Shown here piece after piece: positions 1 through 8,036 of a stretch of DNA of 44,506 nucleotides (within the stretch, counting starts at the first letter, position 1; every line of letters starts with the position of its first letter). Origin of the DNA: Alicyclobacillus sendaiensis NBRC 100866. GTDB taxonomy: Bacteria; Bacillota; Bacilli; Alicyclobacillales; Alicyclobacillaceae. The notes under the pieces are model-generated. The model ran no database searches. It saw only the letters and a list, made by a program, of their open reading frames with translations, and was not told the DNA's origin. Location of the stretch: the NCBI RefSeq assembly GCF_001552675.1, contig NZ_BCRQ01000018.1, positions 1-44,506 of the forward strand. Direction: 5' to 3'. The position numbers and the translations under genes are program-made.

Positions 1-41
1 CTTCTCCATCCTGATCGTGGCTGCAGGCTGTCGCTTCCTGC

Positions 42-47
42 TACAAT
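42..47 (+). promoter_or_regulatory. possible -10 element upstream of the response regulator
   Basis: TACAAT lies about 33 bases before the start of the response-regulator gene and matches a sigma-A -10 box at 5 of 6 positions. No convincing -35 hexamer is seen 16-18 bases upstream, so this is a weak call. The window also begins just upstream, so earlier promoters cannot be judged. Confidence 0.3.
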
Positions 48-79
48 AAGGCCAGTACCAGTGAGCGGAGGGAAAACGT

Positions 80-799
80 GTGCCTACCGTGTTGGTGGTG
101 GACGACGAAGCGTCCATTCGCACGTTGGTCGAATACAACTTCAGTCGCTCGGGCTTCGACGTGGAGACGGTGGAGGACGGCCGCGTCGCGTACGAGAAGC
201 TGAAGCAGGGCGCGTCGAAGTATGATCTCGTCGTGCTCGACCTCATGCTGCCCGGGATGGACGGGCTGGAGGTGTGCCGGCGCCTCCGCCAGGAGGGCGT
301 CAAGATCCCCATCATCCTGCTGACCGCGCGCGACGAAGAGGTGGACCTCGTCCTGGGGCTCGAGCTCGGCGCGGACGACTACGTCACCAAGCCGTTCAGC
401 CCGCGCGAGCTTGTCGCGCGCGCCCGCGCGGTCTTGCGCCGCACCGAGAGCCGGGAAGAGGATGCCCAGCCCGCGGCGAGCGGCAAGGTCCTGCGCGCGG
501 GCAACATCGTCCTGGATGTGGCGCGCCACGAAGTCCGCGTGCGCGGCCAGCTCGTGGAGTTCACGCCGAAGGAATTCGAGCTCTTGCAATACTTCATGGA
601 GAATCCCGAGCACGTGCTGTCGAGAGACCAACTTCTCGATCGCGTCTGGGGCTACAGCGCCGCCACGGACACCCGCATCGTCGACGTCCATGTCTCGCAT
701 CTGCGCGAAAAGATCGAGGACGATTCCAAGAATCCCAAGTACATTCGCACGGTGCGCGGCATCGGCTACAAGTTCACGGAAGGCACGTCGGGATCATGA
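80..799 (+). CDS. phoP: OmpR/PhoB-family response regulator (PhoP-like)
   Basis: This is a cytoplasmic DNA-binding response regulator of 239 residues, the normal family length. The receiver domain spans about residues 3-118, with the acidic pocket at D8-D9, the phospho-acceptor D54 in the VVLDLMLPGMDG motif, and the conserved lysine K104 in VTKPF. A winged-helix DNA-binding domain covers about 140-235 and includes the typical RTVRGIGYKF wing. The GTG start is supported by a GGAGGG Shine-Dalgarno at about 66-71. The stop overlaps the start of the following kinase gene (ATGA), so the two are translationally coupled and form a pair. PhoP of the phosphate response is the most likely identity by kinase architecture. 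WalR/YycF has a similar sequence, so the symbol is tentative. Confidence 0.85.
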   Translation: MPTVLVVDDEASIRTLVEYNFSRSGFDVETVEDGRVAYEKLKQGASKYDLVVLDLMLPGMDGLEVCRRLRQEGVKIPIILLTARDEEVDLVLGLELGADDYVTKPFSPRELVARARAVLRRTESREEDAQPAASGKVLRAGNIVLDVARHEVRVRGQLVEFTPKEFELLQYFMENPEHVLSRDQLLDRVWGYSAATDTRIVDVHVSHLREKIEDDSKNPKYIRTVRGIGYKFTEGTSGS

Positions 800-2085
800 T
801 GGCGTTTGTCATCGGGCTCGGCGTCGGGCTTCTCGTCGGCGCGCTGTTCGCCGTCTGGCAGATGAGCTGGTTTCGCAGCCTCAGGCGGTATTTGCTCGAC
901 GCCATGGACGCCATCGTCCAGGGCCGCTACGACGTGCGCATGTACGAGTACCGGAGCCGTCCTGCCGAGATCGCCATCTTTCGCCATTTCAACCGCATGG
1001 CCGAGCGCATCCAGGAGACGCTGGCGGATCTGTCGCAGGAGCGAGACATTCTCCGTCACATCCTGCAGAACATGACCACCGGCGTCATCTATCTGAAGAG
1101 CGACGGCCAGGTGCAGATGGTCAACCACGCCGCCGAGCGGCTGTTCCGCCGGCCCGTGGAGCAGTGGAAGGACCGGGATCACTGGACCGTCTTTCGCAAT
1201 TACCAGCTCGGCTCGGCGATTGATCACGCCCTGCTCTTCGGCACGCCGTGGTCCGGGGAGTTCCAGATCCGCGACGGCGTCACGGTCGCCGTGCGCCTCG
1301 TGCCCATCTCGGCGGCGCCCCGCATGCGAAACAAGGCCGACGGTCGGCACGACGTGCTGATGCTCGTCAACGACGTCTCCGAGTGGCGCCGCCTCGAGCG
1401 GATGCGGAGCGATTTCGTCGCCAACGTCTCGCATGAGCTGAAGACGCCCATCGCCGCGATTCGCGGCTTCGCCGAGACCCTGCTCGACGGGGACGTGGAC
1501 CAGGAGGCGCGCGAAAAGTTCCTGCGCACCATCTACGAGGAGTCGCTGCGGATGGGGAACCTCGTCTCGGACCTGCTGGAGCTCTCGAAGCTCGAGGCGA
1601 GCGACAGCCATGTTGATCCCGTCGCCGTCGATCTGTACGAGGTGCTCGTGCGCGCCGTGGACCGCGTCCGGCCCGTGGCGGACGAGAAGGACATTGCCAT
1701 CGAGTTGCCTCGCGAGCAGCGCCTGCACGTGTGGGCCGAGCCGGATCTCCTGCTGCAAGTGTTCCTCAACCTGCTGACGAACGCCATCCACTACTCGCCG
1801 CCAAAAAGCCGCGTCTGCGTCACCTGGGATGTCCTGGTCGATCGCGTCAAGGTGCACGTGAAGGACAATGGCATCGGGATTCCCAAGGAGTCGCTGCCGC
1901 GGGTGTTCGAGCGGTTCTACCGCGTGCACAAGGACCGCAGCCGGGCCTCCGGCGGGACGGGCCTAGGGCTCGCGATTGTCAAGCACATCGTCACCGCGCT
2001 CGGCGGCGAAGTCGGCGTCGAGAGCGAGGAAGGCAAGGGCAGCGACTTCTGGTTCACGCTCTCCAGGCTCGACGCGCGGCCGTGA
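796..2085 (+). CDS. phoR: membrane sensor histidine kinase, PAS and HisKA domains (PhoR-like)
   Basis: This 429-residue sensor kinase is the partner of the preceding regulator. One membrane segment lies at about residues 3-22. A HAMP-like linker (about 25-85), a PAS domain (about 85-195) and the HisKA domain follow. HisKA carries the phosphorylated H213 in SHELKTP. The ATP-binding domain shows the N box around N325/N329, DNGIGIP at 357-363 and GTGLGLAIV from 387. I chose the ATG that overlaps the upstream stop; the next codon is also ATG. Classical PhoR has two membrane helices flanking an extracytoplasmic domain. Here only one is visible, so the input signal is probably cytoplasmic or intramembrane. 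Identity as PhoR is by family resemblance only. Confidence 0.8.
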   Translation: MMAFVIGLGVGLLVGALFAVWQMSWFRSLRRYLLDAMDAIVQGRYDVRMYEYRSRPAEIAIFRHFNRMAERIQETLADLSQERDILRHILQNMTTGVIYLKSDGQVQMVNHAAERLFRRPVEQWKDRDHWTVFRNYQLGSAIDHALLFGTPWSGEFQIRDGVTVAVRLVPISAAPRMRNKADGRHDVLMLVNDVSEWRRLERMRSDFVANVSHELKTPIAAIRGFAETLLDGDVDQEAREKFLRTIYEESLRMGNLVSDLLELSKLEASDSHVDPVAVDLYEVLVRAVDRVRPVADEKDIAIELPREQRLHVWAEPDLLLQVFLNLLTNAIHYSPPKSRVCVTWDVLVDRVKVHVKDNGIGIPKESLPRVFERFYRVHKDRSRASGGTGLGLAIVKHIVTALGGEVGVESEEGKGSDFWFTLSRLDARP

Positions 2086-2113
2086 TTGCCCCATCGGGAG
2101 GGAGGCGCGCCAC

Positions 2114-2851
2114 GTGGCCCGCGCGTACACGCCGTCGTTCCTCGCACAACGCCTCGTGCAGCAGACGCTCAACTGGATCTTTCCCTCGGACGACGAGCCC
2201 TGTCCCGTCTGCAGCCGTCCCATTCCGGCGCAACTGGCGGGCGGGCGCCCCGGCAAGCGGGACGCGATGAAGCAGCTCTGCGTCTTCTGCCAGCAGAATC
2301 TCGCGCTCGTGCCCGTCTGCGTGCAGGCGGTGCGCATGCGCGCCGCCGGGCGCCCAATGGTTGTCACGAGCGTCCTCGTCTACGATCACTTCGTCCGCAC
2401 CCTCATCCGCGCGTACAAGTACGATCGCGTCGTCGAGATCGCCCCCTTCTTCGCCTCGGCGCTCGCCGCCACCCACGGTGCGCACCCGCCTGCCGATGTC
2501 GTGGTACCCGTGCCGACCGCGCCAGACCGCCTCCGCCTGCGGGGGTACGATCACGTCCTGCTCGTGGCCTCCTCGTTCGCCCGCGCGGAGGGACTGCCGT
2601 GTGCGCGTGCGCTCGTGCGCCTCGGCACATCGGGCCGCACCCGATCCCAGACCGCGAAAGACAAGTCCCGCCGCCTGCGCGAGCTCGCGGGCCAGTTTGC
2701 TGCCCGAGATGCGAGCGCCATTCGGGGAAGGCGCGTGTTGCTCGTCGACGACGTGGTGACGACCGGCGCGACGCTCGCGACGTGCGCGCAGGTGTTGTAC
2801 GGAGCCGGTGCGAAGGCGGTGCACGCGGCCGTGATCGCGCGCGTGGAGTGA
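2114..2851 (+). CDS. comFC: ComF-family phosphoribosyltransferase-like protein (ComFC)
   Basis: This 245-residue protein has an N-terminal CPVC zinc-type motif (residues 30-33) paired with a later CVFC pair. A phosphoribosyltransferase fold follows, with the PRPP-binding loop VLLVDDVVTTGATL near residues 213-226. Family members take part in DNA uptake for natural transformation, and in Bacillus the gene sits in the comF operon directly before the flagellar genes. Here comFA (the helicase) and comFB are not present upstream; instead the histidine kinase ends 28 bases before it. The GTG start follows a GGGAGGGAGG Shine-Dalgarno at about 2095-2104. Long overlapping frames on both strands are ignored as GC-driven shadows. 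Confidence 0.82.
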   Translation: MARAYTPSFLAQRLVQQTLNWIFPSDDEPCPVCSRPIPAQLAGGRPGKRDAMKQLCVFCQQNLALVPVCVQAVRMRAAGRPMVVTSVLVYDHFVRTLIRAYKYDRVVEIAPFFASALAATHGAHPPADVVVPVPTAPDRLRLRGYDHVLLVASSFARAEGLPCARALVRLGTSGRTRSQTAKDKSRRLRELAGQFAARDASAIRGRRVLLVDDVVTTGATLATCAQVLYGAGAKAVHAAVIARVE

Positions 2852-3005
2852 GGCGGCGGCCGCCCGCAGGCTGGCGATGCCCGCGGCCTGGCGGCGACGT
2901 GGGCGGCGGCCGCAGCGGCGGCCGGGAATCCCGACCATGGCGCGCGGCAGTGGCGTGGCAGGATTTTGTCGAGGGACCGCGAATCATGACGGTGGAGGGA
3001 TGACC

Positions 3006-3389
3006 GTGGCCATCGCCAACTGCCGCCGATGCGGGAGGCTCTTCAACCGCGTGGGGCGCGACATCTGCCCCCAGTGCGTCAAGGACGAGGACGAGAAACT
3101 CGCAACCATCCGGGCGTATCTGCGCCAGCACCCGCTCGCCAATATCTACGAGGTCGCGAACGGGACGGACGTGACGTACGACGAGATCGTCCAGTTCATC
3201 CGCGACGGGCGGCTTTTGCTGCGCAACAACCCGAACATGGTGTACCCGTGCGAGCGGTGTGGCACGCCGACGCAGTCGGGCAGGCTCTGCGCCAATTGTG
3301 CGAAGGAGATGGCGCGGGAGCTGGATCGGAACGCGCGCGGTCAGGAGAACGACCAAGGGCGTGGCAAGGGATACTACAGCAAATCTTGA
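3006..3389 (+). CDS. yvyF: YvyF-like flagellar-operon zinc-ribbon protein
   Basis: This 127-residue protein opens with CRRCGRLF and DICPQC (a first four-cysteine ribbon) and has a second ribbon, CERCGTP plus CANC, near residues 80-98. Between them lies a MerR-like helical segment (IYEVANGTDVTYDEIVQFIRDG). This is the layout of the 'TIGR03826/YvyF' family, which sits immediately upstream of flgM in Bacillus; the molecular role is unknown. A GGAGG at 2994-2998 is only one base from the ATG at 3000 but seven bases from the GTG at 3006, so I prefer the GTG. The C-terminus is polar and looks disordered. It probably begins the flagellar transcription unit. Confidence 0.75.
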   Translation: MAIANCRRCGRLFNRVGRDICPQCVKDEDEKLATIRAYLRQHPLANIYEVANGTDVTYDEIVQFIRDGRLLLRNNPNMVYPCERCGTPTQSGRLCANCAKEMARELDRNARGQENDQGRGKGYYSKS

Positions 3390-3408
3390 TGAGCCGTCGA
3401 GGAGTTGA

Positions 3409-3969
3409 GTGCTCTTGGGGAGCTCGCCGGCATTCGAGCAGTACATACCCTACATCTACAGGCTTGCTCAGCGCCTTGTTCGGTACCGCCGAAGTGCGAT
3501 GGTCGATGAGCAAGACTTGGTATCGGTCGCGATGAGCGCACTCTGGCAGCGCGGTCGTGAACAAGCGCTGGACGAGAAGTATGCTAAGCAAATCATCAAG
3601 TATGCCATGCTCACGCTGCTGAGAAATTCATCTCTGATGAAAATGCCTCGTTCCGTGCCCATGGCGCAGGCCATTGAGGCCTACCAGAAGGCGAAAAGCG
3701 CGGACGAGCTGGAGCGCGTGCCAGCAGGCAATCCCATTGAGCAGTGGGAGCAGGACGAGCTCGTGCGCGAGATTGTGTCGAAAATGGCCGAACTGCCGCG
3801 ACAAGACCAGATCTTGTTGTCGCTCGTCTTTGAACAGTCACTCAGCTTTCAGGATGTTGCGACGGTGCTCGGACTCACCAAGTCACAGGTGTACCACCGA
3901 TATCGGGCCATTCTGAAGGAGCTGCGTGCAAAGCTGGGGCTTTCCGCTGACAAGGAAATCTGGGCTTGA
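3409..3969 (+). CDS. short FliA/SigD-like sigma factor lacking region 3
   Basis: This 186-residue protein shows a sigma-70 region 2: helices around YIYRLAQRL and DEQDLVSVAMSALW, then a segment YAMLTLLRN...MPRSV that parallels the FliA motif GAM.DELR..DW.PRSV. It also shows a region 4 helix-turn-helix (LPRQDQILLSLVFEQSLSFQDVATVLGL). The linker between them is too short for a full region 3, whereas SigD/FliA is about 240-255 residues. The GTG start has a GAGGAG Shine-Dalgarno five bases upstream. It lies directly before flgM, the gene for the anti-sigma-28 factor, so an FlgM partner role is plausible. It could instead be a diverged sigma with its own target set. Bacillus usually has no sigma gene at this position. 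Confidence 0.72.
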   Translation: MLLGSSPAFEQYIPYIYRLAQRLVRYRRSAMVDEQDLVSVAMSALWQRGREQALDEKYAKQIIKYAMLTLLRNSSLMKMPRSVPMAQAIEAYQKAKSADELERVPAGNPIEQWEQDELVREIVSKMAELPRQDQILLSLVFEQSLSFQDVATVLGLTKSQVYHRYRAILKELRAKLGLSADKEIWA

Positions 3970-3988
3970 ATGGTTGTTGATGCTGCGC

Positions 3989-4022
3989 GGGGCGGTGTGA
4001 GAAAAATCTCTCGCACCGCCCC
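3989..4022 (+). terminator. strong hairpin between the sigma gene and flgM
   Basis: GGGGCGGTGTGAGA (3989-4002) pairs with TCTCGCACCGCCCC (4009-4022) in a 14-bp stem with one G-U pair and a six-base loop. The T tract expected of an intrinsic terminator is lacking immediately downstream. A run of A then T follows at about 4036-4049. It may terminate weakly, or attenuate or stabilise the mRNA at the entry to flgM. Confidence 0.5.
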
Positions 4023-4115
4023 TTCATCGCGTTTGCAAAAAAATTTTTTCTCCTGCGACGAACGATTCGACAAAACCGGACGTTGTAACAAGTGAGGGGA
4101 CAAGGGGGGCTTCGG

Positions 4116-4313
4116 ATGGCCATACCGCCGAGTTCATTTCCCGTTTCACCCAATCCAGCGAACGACGGGACCTTCCGCTCGACGGTGGATCAGGTGACAT
4201 CGGATCGGCTTCAGCAACTGCAGCAAGCTGTGCGCGATGGAACCTACGAGGTGAATCTTGAACGCATCGCACAAGTCATGGTGGAGCGAGGCGTGTTCAA
4301 TGAGCGTGACTGA
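4116..4313 (+). CDS. flgM: anti-sigma-28 factor FlgM
   Basis: This 65-residue protein has the FlgM C-terminal signature: a first helix (DRLQQLQQAVRDGTYEV) followed by the second sigma-binding helix (LERIAQVMVERGVF). FlgM binds FliA/SigD in the cytoplasm and releases it when the hook-basal body is complete and FlgM is exported. The protein is short, but it keeps the complete binding half and a disordered N-terminus. The ATG at 4116 has an AGGGGGG Shine-Dalgarno five bases upstream. Its 3' end overlaps the flgN start by 14 bases. Its likely target may be the sigma gene just upstream. Confidence 0.85.
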   Translation: MAIPPSSFPVSPNPANDGTFRSTVDQVTSDRLQQLQQAVRDGTYEVNLERIAQVMVERGVFNERD

Positions 4314-4590
4314 CGTGGACAGTCTGTTGGCGCGCTTGGAAAGCCTTGTGGACCAGGTGCTGGACGGCCTGATCCGCGGCGAGACCGCAGAGTTGTTGCC
4401 GCTCATGTCGGCGCAGTGTGAATTCTTGCAAAAATTGGATGGTGTCTCGCTTGAGGCACACGGGGAGCGGTTAAGGCTAATTGCAGAGCGGGCCATGTTG
4501 CAACAGCAACTGATTCAACAGGGCCTGGGTCTTTCGCAGGCGTTTCTAGGACGAATTTATCAACGTAACGGCTTTTTGAGTTGGGCTTGA
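4300..4590 (+). CDS. flgN: FlgN-like export chaperone for hook-associated proteins
   Basis: This is a 96-residue, almost wholly helical protein. It has a leucine-rich N-terminal helix (VDSLLARLESLVDQVLDGL) and glutamine/leucine heptads toward the C-terminus, as in FlgN chaperones, which hold FlgK and FlgL for secretion. Sequence identity in this family is low, so position between flgM and flgK is a main argument. It is shorter than typical FlgN (about 140-160 residues). The ATG at 4300 overlaps the end of flgM and has a GAGCGAGG Shine-Dalgarno inside that gene, indicating translational coupling. Confidence 0.7.
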   Translation: MSVTDVDSLLARLESLVDQVLDGLIRGETAELLPLMSAQCEFLQKLDGVSLEAHGERLRLIAERAMLQQQLIQQGLGLSQAFLGRIYQRNGFLSWA

Positions 4591-4608
4591 TGGATGAGGT
4601 GACGTGTG

Positions 4609-6072
4609 ATGGGGACGCCGACATTCTCCCCTCTGTACATAGGGTTGTCGGGACTTCAGGCGATGCAAGAGGCGGAAAGTGTGGTTGGCAACAACATCGA
4701 TAACGCCAACACGCCGGGCTACGCGCAGGAAAGCGTGAATTTGGTCGAAGGTCATCCGTATCCGCCGGTGCCTGGCGACGGCCCGATGATTGGAGGCCAA
4801 TACGGTCAAGGTGTGTCGGTGCAGTCCGTCACTCGTCAGGACAGCTGGTTCTATGACCGCCAGGACTGGCAGAACCAGAGTACCTATCAGATGTATTCAA
4901 CGTACAGTTCCATCCTCACGCAGGTCCAAGGCATTCTAAGCGAACCAAGCTCGAATGGGATTCAAAGCGCGCTCGACCAGTTCTTCAGCGCGTGGCAGAC
5001 GCTCTCCACGGATCCGTCGAATACGGCGGCGCGCCAGGCGGTGATCACCCAGGGGCAGGTATTGGCGCAGACCGCAAACACGGTGACGTCGCAACTCCAA
5101 ACTTTGCAATCGAATGTTCTGAGCCAAATTAATGATCAATTTCAGCAGCTGGAACAATATGCGCAAGAACTTTCCGCGGTGCAGGCACAAATTGCAGCGA
5201 TATCGCAGAGCAACGTGGGGGCGGGTGGGGCGTCATCGTCCGCTGTGGAAAACCCAAACGAGCTACTCGACCAGCAGGCTGCTATCATCGACGAAATGTC
5301 GCAGTTGGCAAACTTAACGCTATCGCAAAACCAGGATGGAACCATATCCGTCTCCATCGGGCCAGGCGGTTCTTCGGGCACGGTGATACCGCTTAACGCG
5401 TTGACTCAGGCGTCGGTGACGGAAGGCAGCAACGGCGTCCTCGTTCTGAGTGTGGGTTCCGGCTCCAATACACAGACGTACTTGCTTTCGTCCGTTGTCT
5501 CCGGTGGACAAATTGCGGGAAACGCCCAGGGTTTTACGGAACTCACAGGTCTCTTGAACAATTTGAATGCTTTCACGTCCCAACTTGCGACGCAAATTAA
5601 CTCCGCGCTGGGCGGACAGACGTTCTTTGACGCGAACCCGTTTGGCGTCGATGTCAAGATGACCAGCGCAACGCTCGCGCTCGGGCCGGGCGGTCCTCCC
5701 GGATCTTCCACGTATGTCGCGGGAGACAATACGTACGCCGTGAATGTCGTCAACCTGCAGACGCAGGCGCAGTCCATTACATGGATCGACGGCAGCGGCA
5801 ATTCGCAATCCGCGACGGGGACGTTCGATCAACTGCTCGCAAGCGCGGTGTCTCAAGTCGGCATGACGGCTTCCGGTGTGGCGGCGGGAGAAAAGACGGC
5901 AGACGCGCTTCTTCAACAGAGCTCCCAATTGCGGCAGTCGATTTCGGGGGTCTCCATTGACGAGCAGGCATCCTACATGATTGCGTTTCAAAATGCGTAC
6001 GCGGCTGCGGCCAAATATATCGCGACGTTTCAGACGATGTTGAACGCCTTGTTGAACATGGTTCAACCGTAA
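4609..6072 (+). CDS. flgK: flagellar hook-associated protein FlgK (HAP1)
   Basis: This 487-residue protein forms the first hook-filament junction zone outside the cell. The N-terminus has the rod/hook signature GLSGLQAMQEAESVVGNNIDNANTPGYAQ, and the C-terminus has the matching coiled coil (SGVSIDEQASYMIAFQNAYAAAAKYIATFQTMLNALL). The middle is rich in Ser, Thr, Gly and Gln. No signal peptide is present, as expected for type III flagellar export. ATG at 4609 is preferred over the GTG at 4606, because the AGGTGA Shine-Dalgarno at about 4596-4601 is then seven bases away. Length is normal. Confidence 0.93.
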   Translation: MGTPTFSPLYIGLSGLQAMQEAESVVGNNIDNANTPGYAQESVNLVEGHPYPPVPGDGPMIGGQYGQGVSVQSVTRQDSWFYDRQDWQNQSTYQMYSTYSSILTQVQGILSEPSSNGIQSALDQFFSAWQTLSTDPSNTAARQAVITQGQVLAQTANTVTSQLQTLQSNVLSQINDQFQQLEQYAQELSAVQAQIAAISQSNVGAGGASSSAVENPNELLDQQAAIIDEMSQLANLTLSQNQDGTISVSIGPGGSSGTVIPLNALTQASVTEGSNGVLVLSVGSGSNTQTYLLSSVVSGGQIAGNAQGFTELTGLLNNLNAFTSQLATQINSALGGQTFFDANPFGVDVKMTSATLALGPGGPPGSSTYVAGDNTYAVNVVNLQTQAQSITWIDGSGNSQSATGTFDQLLASAVSQVGMTASGVAAGEKTADALLQQSSQLRQSISGVSIDEQASYMIAFQNAYAAAAKYIATFQTMLNALLNMVQP

Positions 6073-6090
6073 GCGGCGGAGGTGACGAAG

Positions 6091-7059
6091 GTGCGGATTA
6101 CAACGGCGATGGAGCAGCAGCAGTTCCTGTACAACCTTGAGAACATCAACACTGCGATGCAGAACGTGCAGGAGCAGCTGTCCACCGGCAAGGTCCTCAA
6201 CCTCCCGCAGGACGATCCCGTCGCGGTGTCCAAGGACATGGATTTGGCAAGCGAGATGTCGCAGATCTCTGCGAATCTGTCGACGATTTCTTCCGGCCTT
6301 TCCTGGATGAACGCGACGCAGTCCGCGATGCAAGGGATGGTGACCCAACTTCAGCAGATTCAATCCAACTTGGTGGCTGCGATGAACACATCCAATCAGA
6401 GCAGCGCGGGACTCCAGGGCTATGCGGACACCATCGCGCAGCTCATTCAGGGTGTGTACCAGATTGCCGACCAGACCGTCGGCAGCCGCTACTTGTTCGG
6501 AGGTCAAGCGGACAACGTGGCACCTACCACGTACCTCAAAACGTCCCCCAACGGGACCCCGCAGGTGATTCCGCCGGGCGCCGGGCCGCATTCGACGCCT
6601 TACAATCCGTTTGACGACGCCAACGCGAGTCCGCCAAACGTGAACGAGATCATCGGGAATCAGGTTTCCATTCGCGTAACCGTCACTGCTTACGACATCT
6701 TCCTCACGTCGCCTGGCGGTGGCCCAAACTTGCAGGATACGCTGAACGACATTCAAACCGACCTGCAAAGCGGGAACACGGCCGGTCTGAAGCAGGACCT
6801 GACGAACCTCCAGGCCAACTTGAATCAGGTTATTAACCTGAACGCGGCGCTCGGGGCGCGCATTCAGCGCATGACCGCTGCGCAAAACCAGTTGACCCAA
6901 TATCAGACCAATCTCAGCAACTTGAAAGGGGGGATTGAAGGGGCGGATATGGCCCAGGTCATGACGCAGTTCTCCACAGATCAGGTGATCTACGAGGCTG
7001 CGCTGCAGATGGGCGCTCAGATTCTGCTCCCCACATTGGTGAGCTATCTGCCGAGTTGA
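6091..7059 (+). CDS. flgL: flagellar hook-associated protein FlgL (HAP3)
   Basis: This 322-residue junction protein sits between FlgK and the filament. The N-terminus MRITTAMEQQQFLYNLENI and the segment LSTGKVLNLPQDDPVAVSKDM are typical of flagellin-like FlgL, and the C-terminal helix (EGADMAQVMTQFSTDQVIYEAALQ) is the matching D0/D1 half. A longer frame begins at GTG 6082, but that codon overlaps the GGAGG at 6078-6082. GTG 6091 lies eight bases past the Shine-Dalgarno and gives the standard MRIT start. In Bacillus, yviE, fliW and csrA follow flgL; here flagellin follows directly. Confidence 0.92.
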   Translation: MRITTAMEQQQFLYNLENINTAMQNVQEQLSTGKVLNLPQDDPVAVSKDMDLASEMSQISANLSTISSGLSWMNATQSAMQGMVTQLQQIQSNLVAAMNTSNQSSAGLQGYADTIAQLIQGVYQIADQTVGSRYLFGGQADNVAPTTYLKTSPNGTPQVIPPGAGPHSTPYNPFDDANASPPNVNEIIGNQVSIRVTVTAYDIFLTSPGGGPNLQDTLNDIQTDLQSGNTAGLKQDLTNLQANLNQVINLNAALGARIQRMTAAQNQLTQYQTNLSNLKGGIEGADMAQVMTQFSTDQVIYEAALQMGAQILLPTLVSYLPS

Positions 7060-7112
7060 GCTGCTGGGTGCCCCGCTCAAGGGACGTGCGGCATCAGTGC
7101 ACGCAAAAAAGA

Positions 7113-7128
7113 GGCGCCGCGAGGCGCC
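7113..7128 (-). terminator. hairpin in the flgL-hag gap; terminator-like on the minus strand
   Basis: Two copies of GGCGCC (7113-7118 and 7123-7128) separated by GCGA form a compact stem. On the minus strand the stem is followed by TCTTTTTT, giving a textbook intrinsic terminator for antisense transcripts. On the plus strand an A run precedes the stem and no T run follows. There it would instead be a structured hag leader, 22 bases before the Shine-Dalgarno. Confidence 0.55.
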
Positions 7129-7166
7129 CAAGACACGACATTTGAAAAACGGAGGAGGAACGTGAG

Positions 7167-8021
7167 ATGTCCCTCAATTTCAGTGTAAACAACAATGCGT
7201 CCGCCGCAAGCATTCTTTCGAACCTGCAGTACGTCAACAACGAAATCAACACATCGTATCAGCAACTGTCGACTGGCAACCGAATCAACAGTGCCGCTGA
7301 CGATCCGGCGGGATACGCGATTGCACAGCAGATGACCGCTCAGGTGAACGCGCTCAACCAGGCCATTCAAAACGCGCAAAACGGCATCAGCATGTTGCAG
7401 ACCGCATCCGGCGCCATGAACCAAGTCACCTCGATTCTGCAGACCATGAACACGCTCGCCGTCGAGGCGGCCAACGGCACGGAGAATTCGACTGACCTGA
7501 GCAACCTGGATCAGGAATTCATCGCCCTGCAGAACCAGATCAACAACATCGCGAGCCAGACGAAGTTCAACACCATGACGCTGCTCGATGGTTCGTTTGC
7601 AAGCAGTGGTGTCGTATTCCAGATCAACACCGACAGCACGACCAACTCCCAGCTCACCGTGACCATCGCCGCGGTCAGCATCGGGGCGCTCTTCAGTTCG
7701 GCTGTTCTGTCCGGAGGATATCTGCACATCACATCGCAGACGCTCGCGCAGCAGGCAATTTCCGTTGTCCAGGCGGCCATCACGAGCCTGTCGGCGTACC
7801 AGGCCCAGGTGGGCGCCGTGGAAGATCAGCTGAACTACACCGTCTCGAACCTGCAGAACACTGCCGACAACCTGCAGAATGCCGAGTCGACCATCACTAA
7901 CACAGACATGGCGAAGGCCTATACTGAATTCAGCCAGCAGCAGGTTCTGCAACAAGTCGGCTTGGCGATGCTGGCGCAAGCAGACCAGCAGCCTGATGCC
8001 ATCCTGAAGCTGTTGCAATAA
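7167..8021 (+). CDS. hag: flagellin (filament subunit)
   Basis: This 284-residue flagellin is of minimal size. The N-terminal D0/D1 half has the conserved LSTGNRINSAADDPAGYAIA and the long coiled segment through LLDG (about residue 137). The C-terminal half ends AMLAQADQQPDAILKLLQ, close to the usual MLAQANQ.P...LLQ ending. Between them, only about 45 residues rich in Ser and Thr (SFASSGVV..STTNSQLTV) replace the surface D2/D3 domains. These exposed residues are candidate O-glycosylation sites, given the glycosyltransferases downstream. The ATG has a very strong GGAGGAGGA Shine-Dalgarno at 7152-7160. A terminator follows, so it may be transcribed on its own as well as from upstream. Confidence 0.95.
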   Translation: MSLNFSVNNNASAASILSNLQYVNNEINTSYQQLSTGNRINSAADDPAGYAIAQQMTAQVNALNQAIQNAQNGISMLQTASGAMNQVTSILQTMNTLAVEAANGTENSTDLSNLDQEFIALQNQINNIASQTKFNTMTLLDGSFASSGVVFQINTDSTTNSQLTVTIAAVSIGALFSSAVLSGGYLHITSQTLAQQAISVVQAAITSLSAYQAQVGAVEDQLNYTVSNLQNTADNLQNAESTITNTDMAKAYTEFSQQQVLQQVGLAMLAQADQQPDAILKLLQ

Positions 8022-8036
8022 CCCGCCCGATTTTTG

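Noticed and set aside
7060-7166. A SigD-type promoter before flagellin
   Set aside because: No TAAA with a 15-base spacer and GCCGATAA-like -10 could be found; the nearest strings match too poorly.
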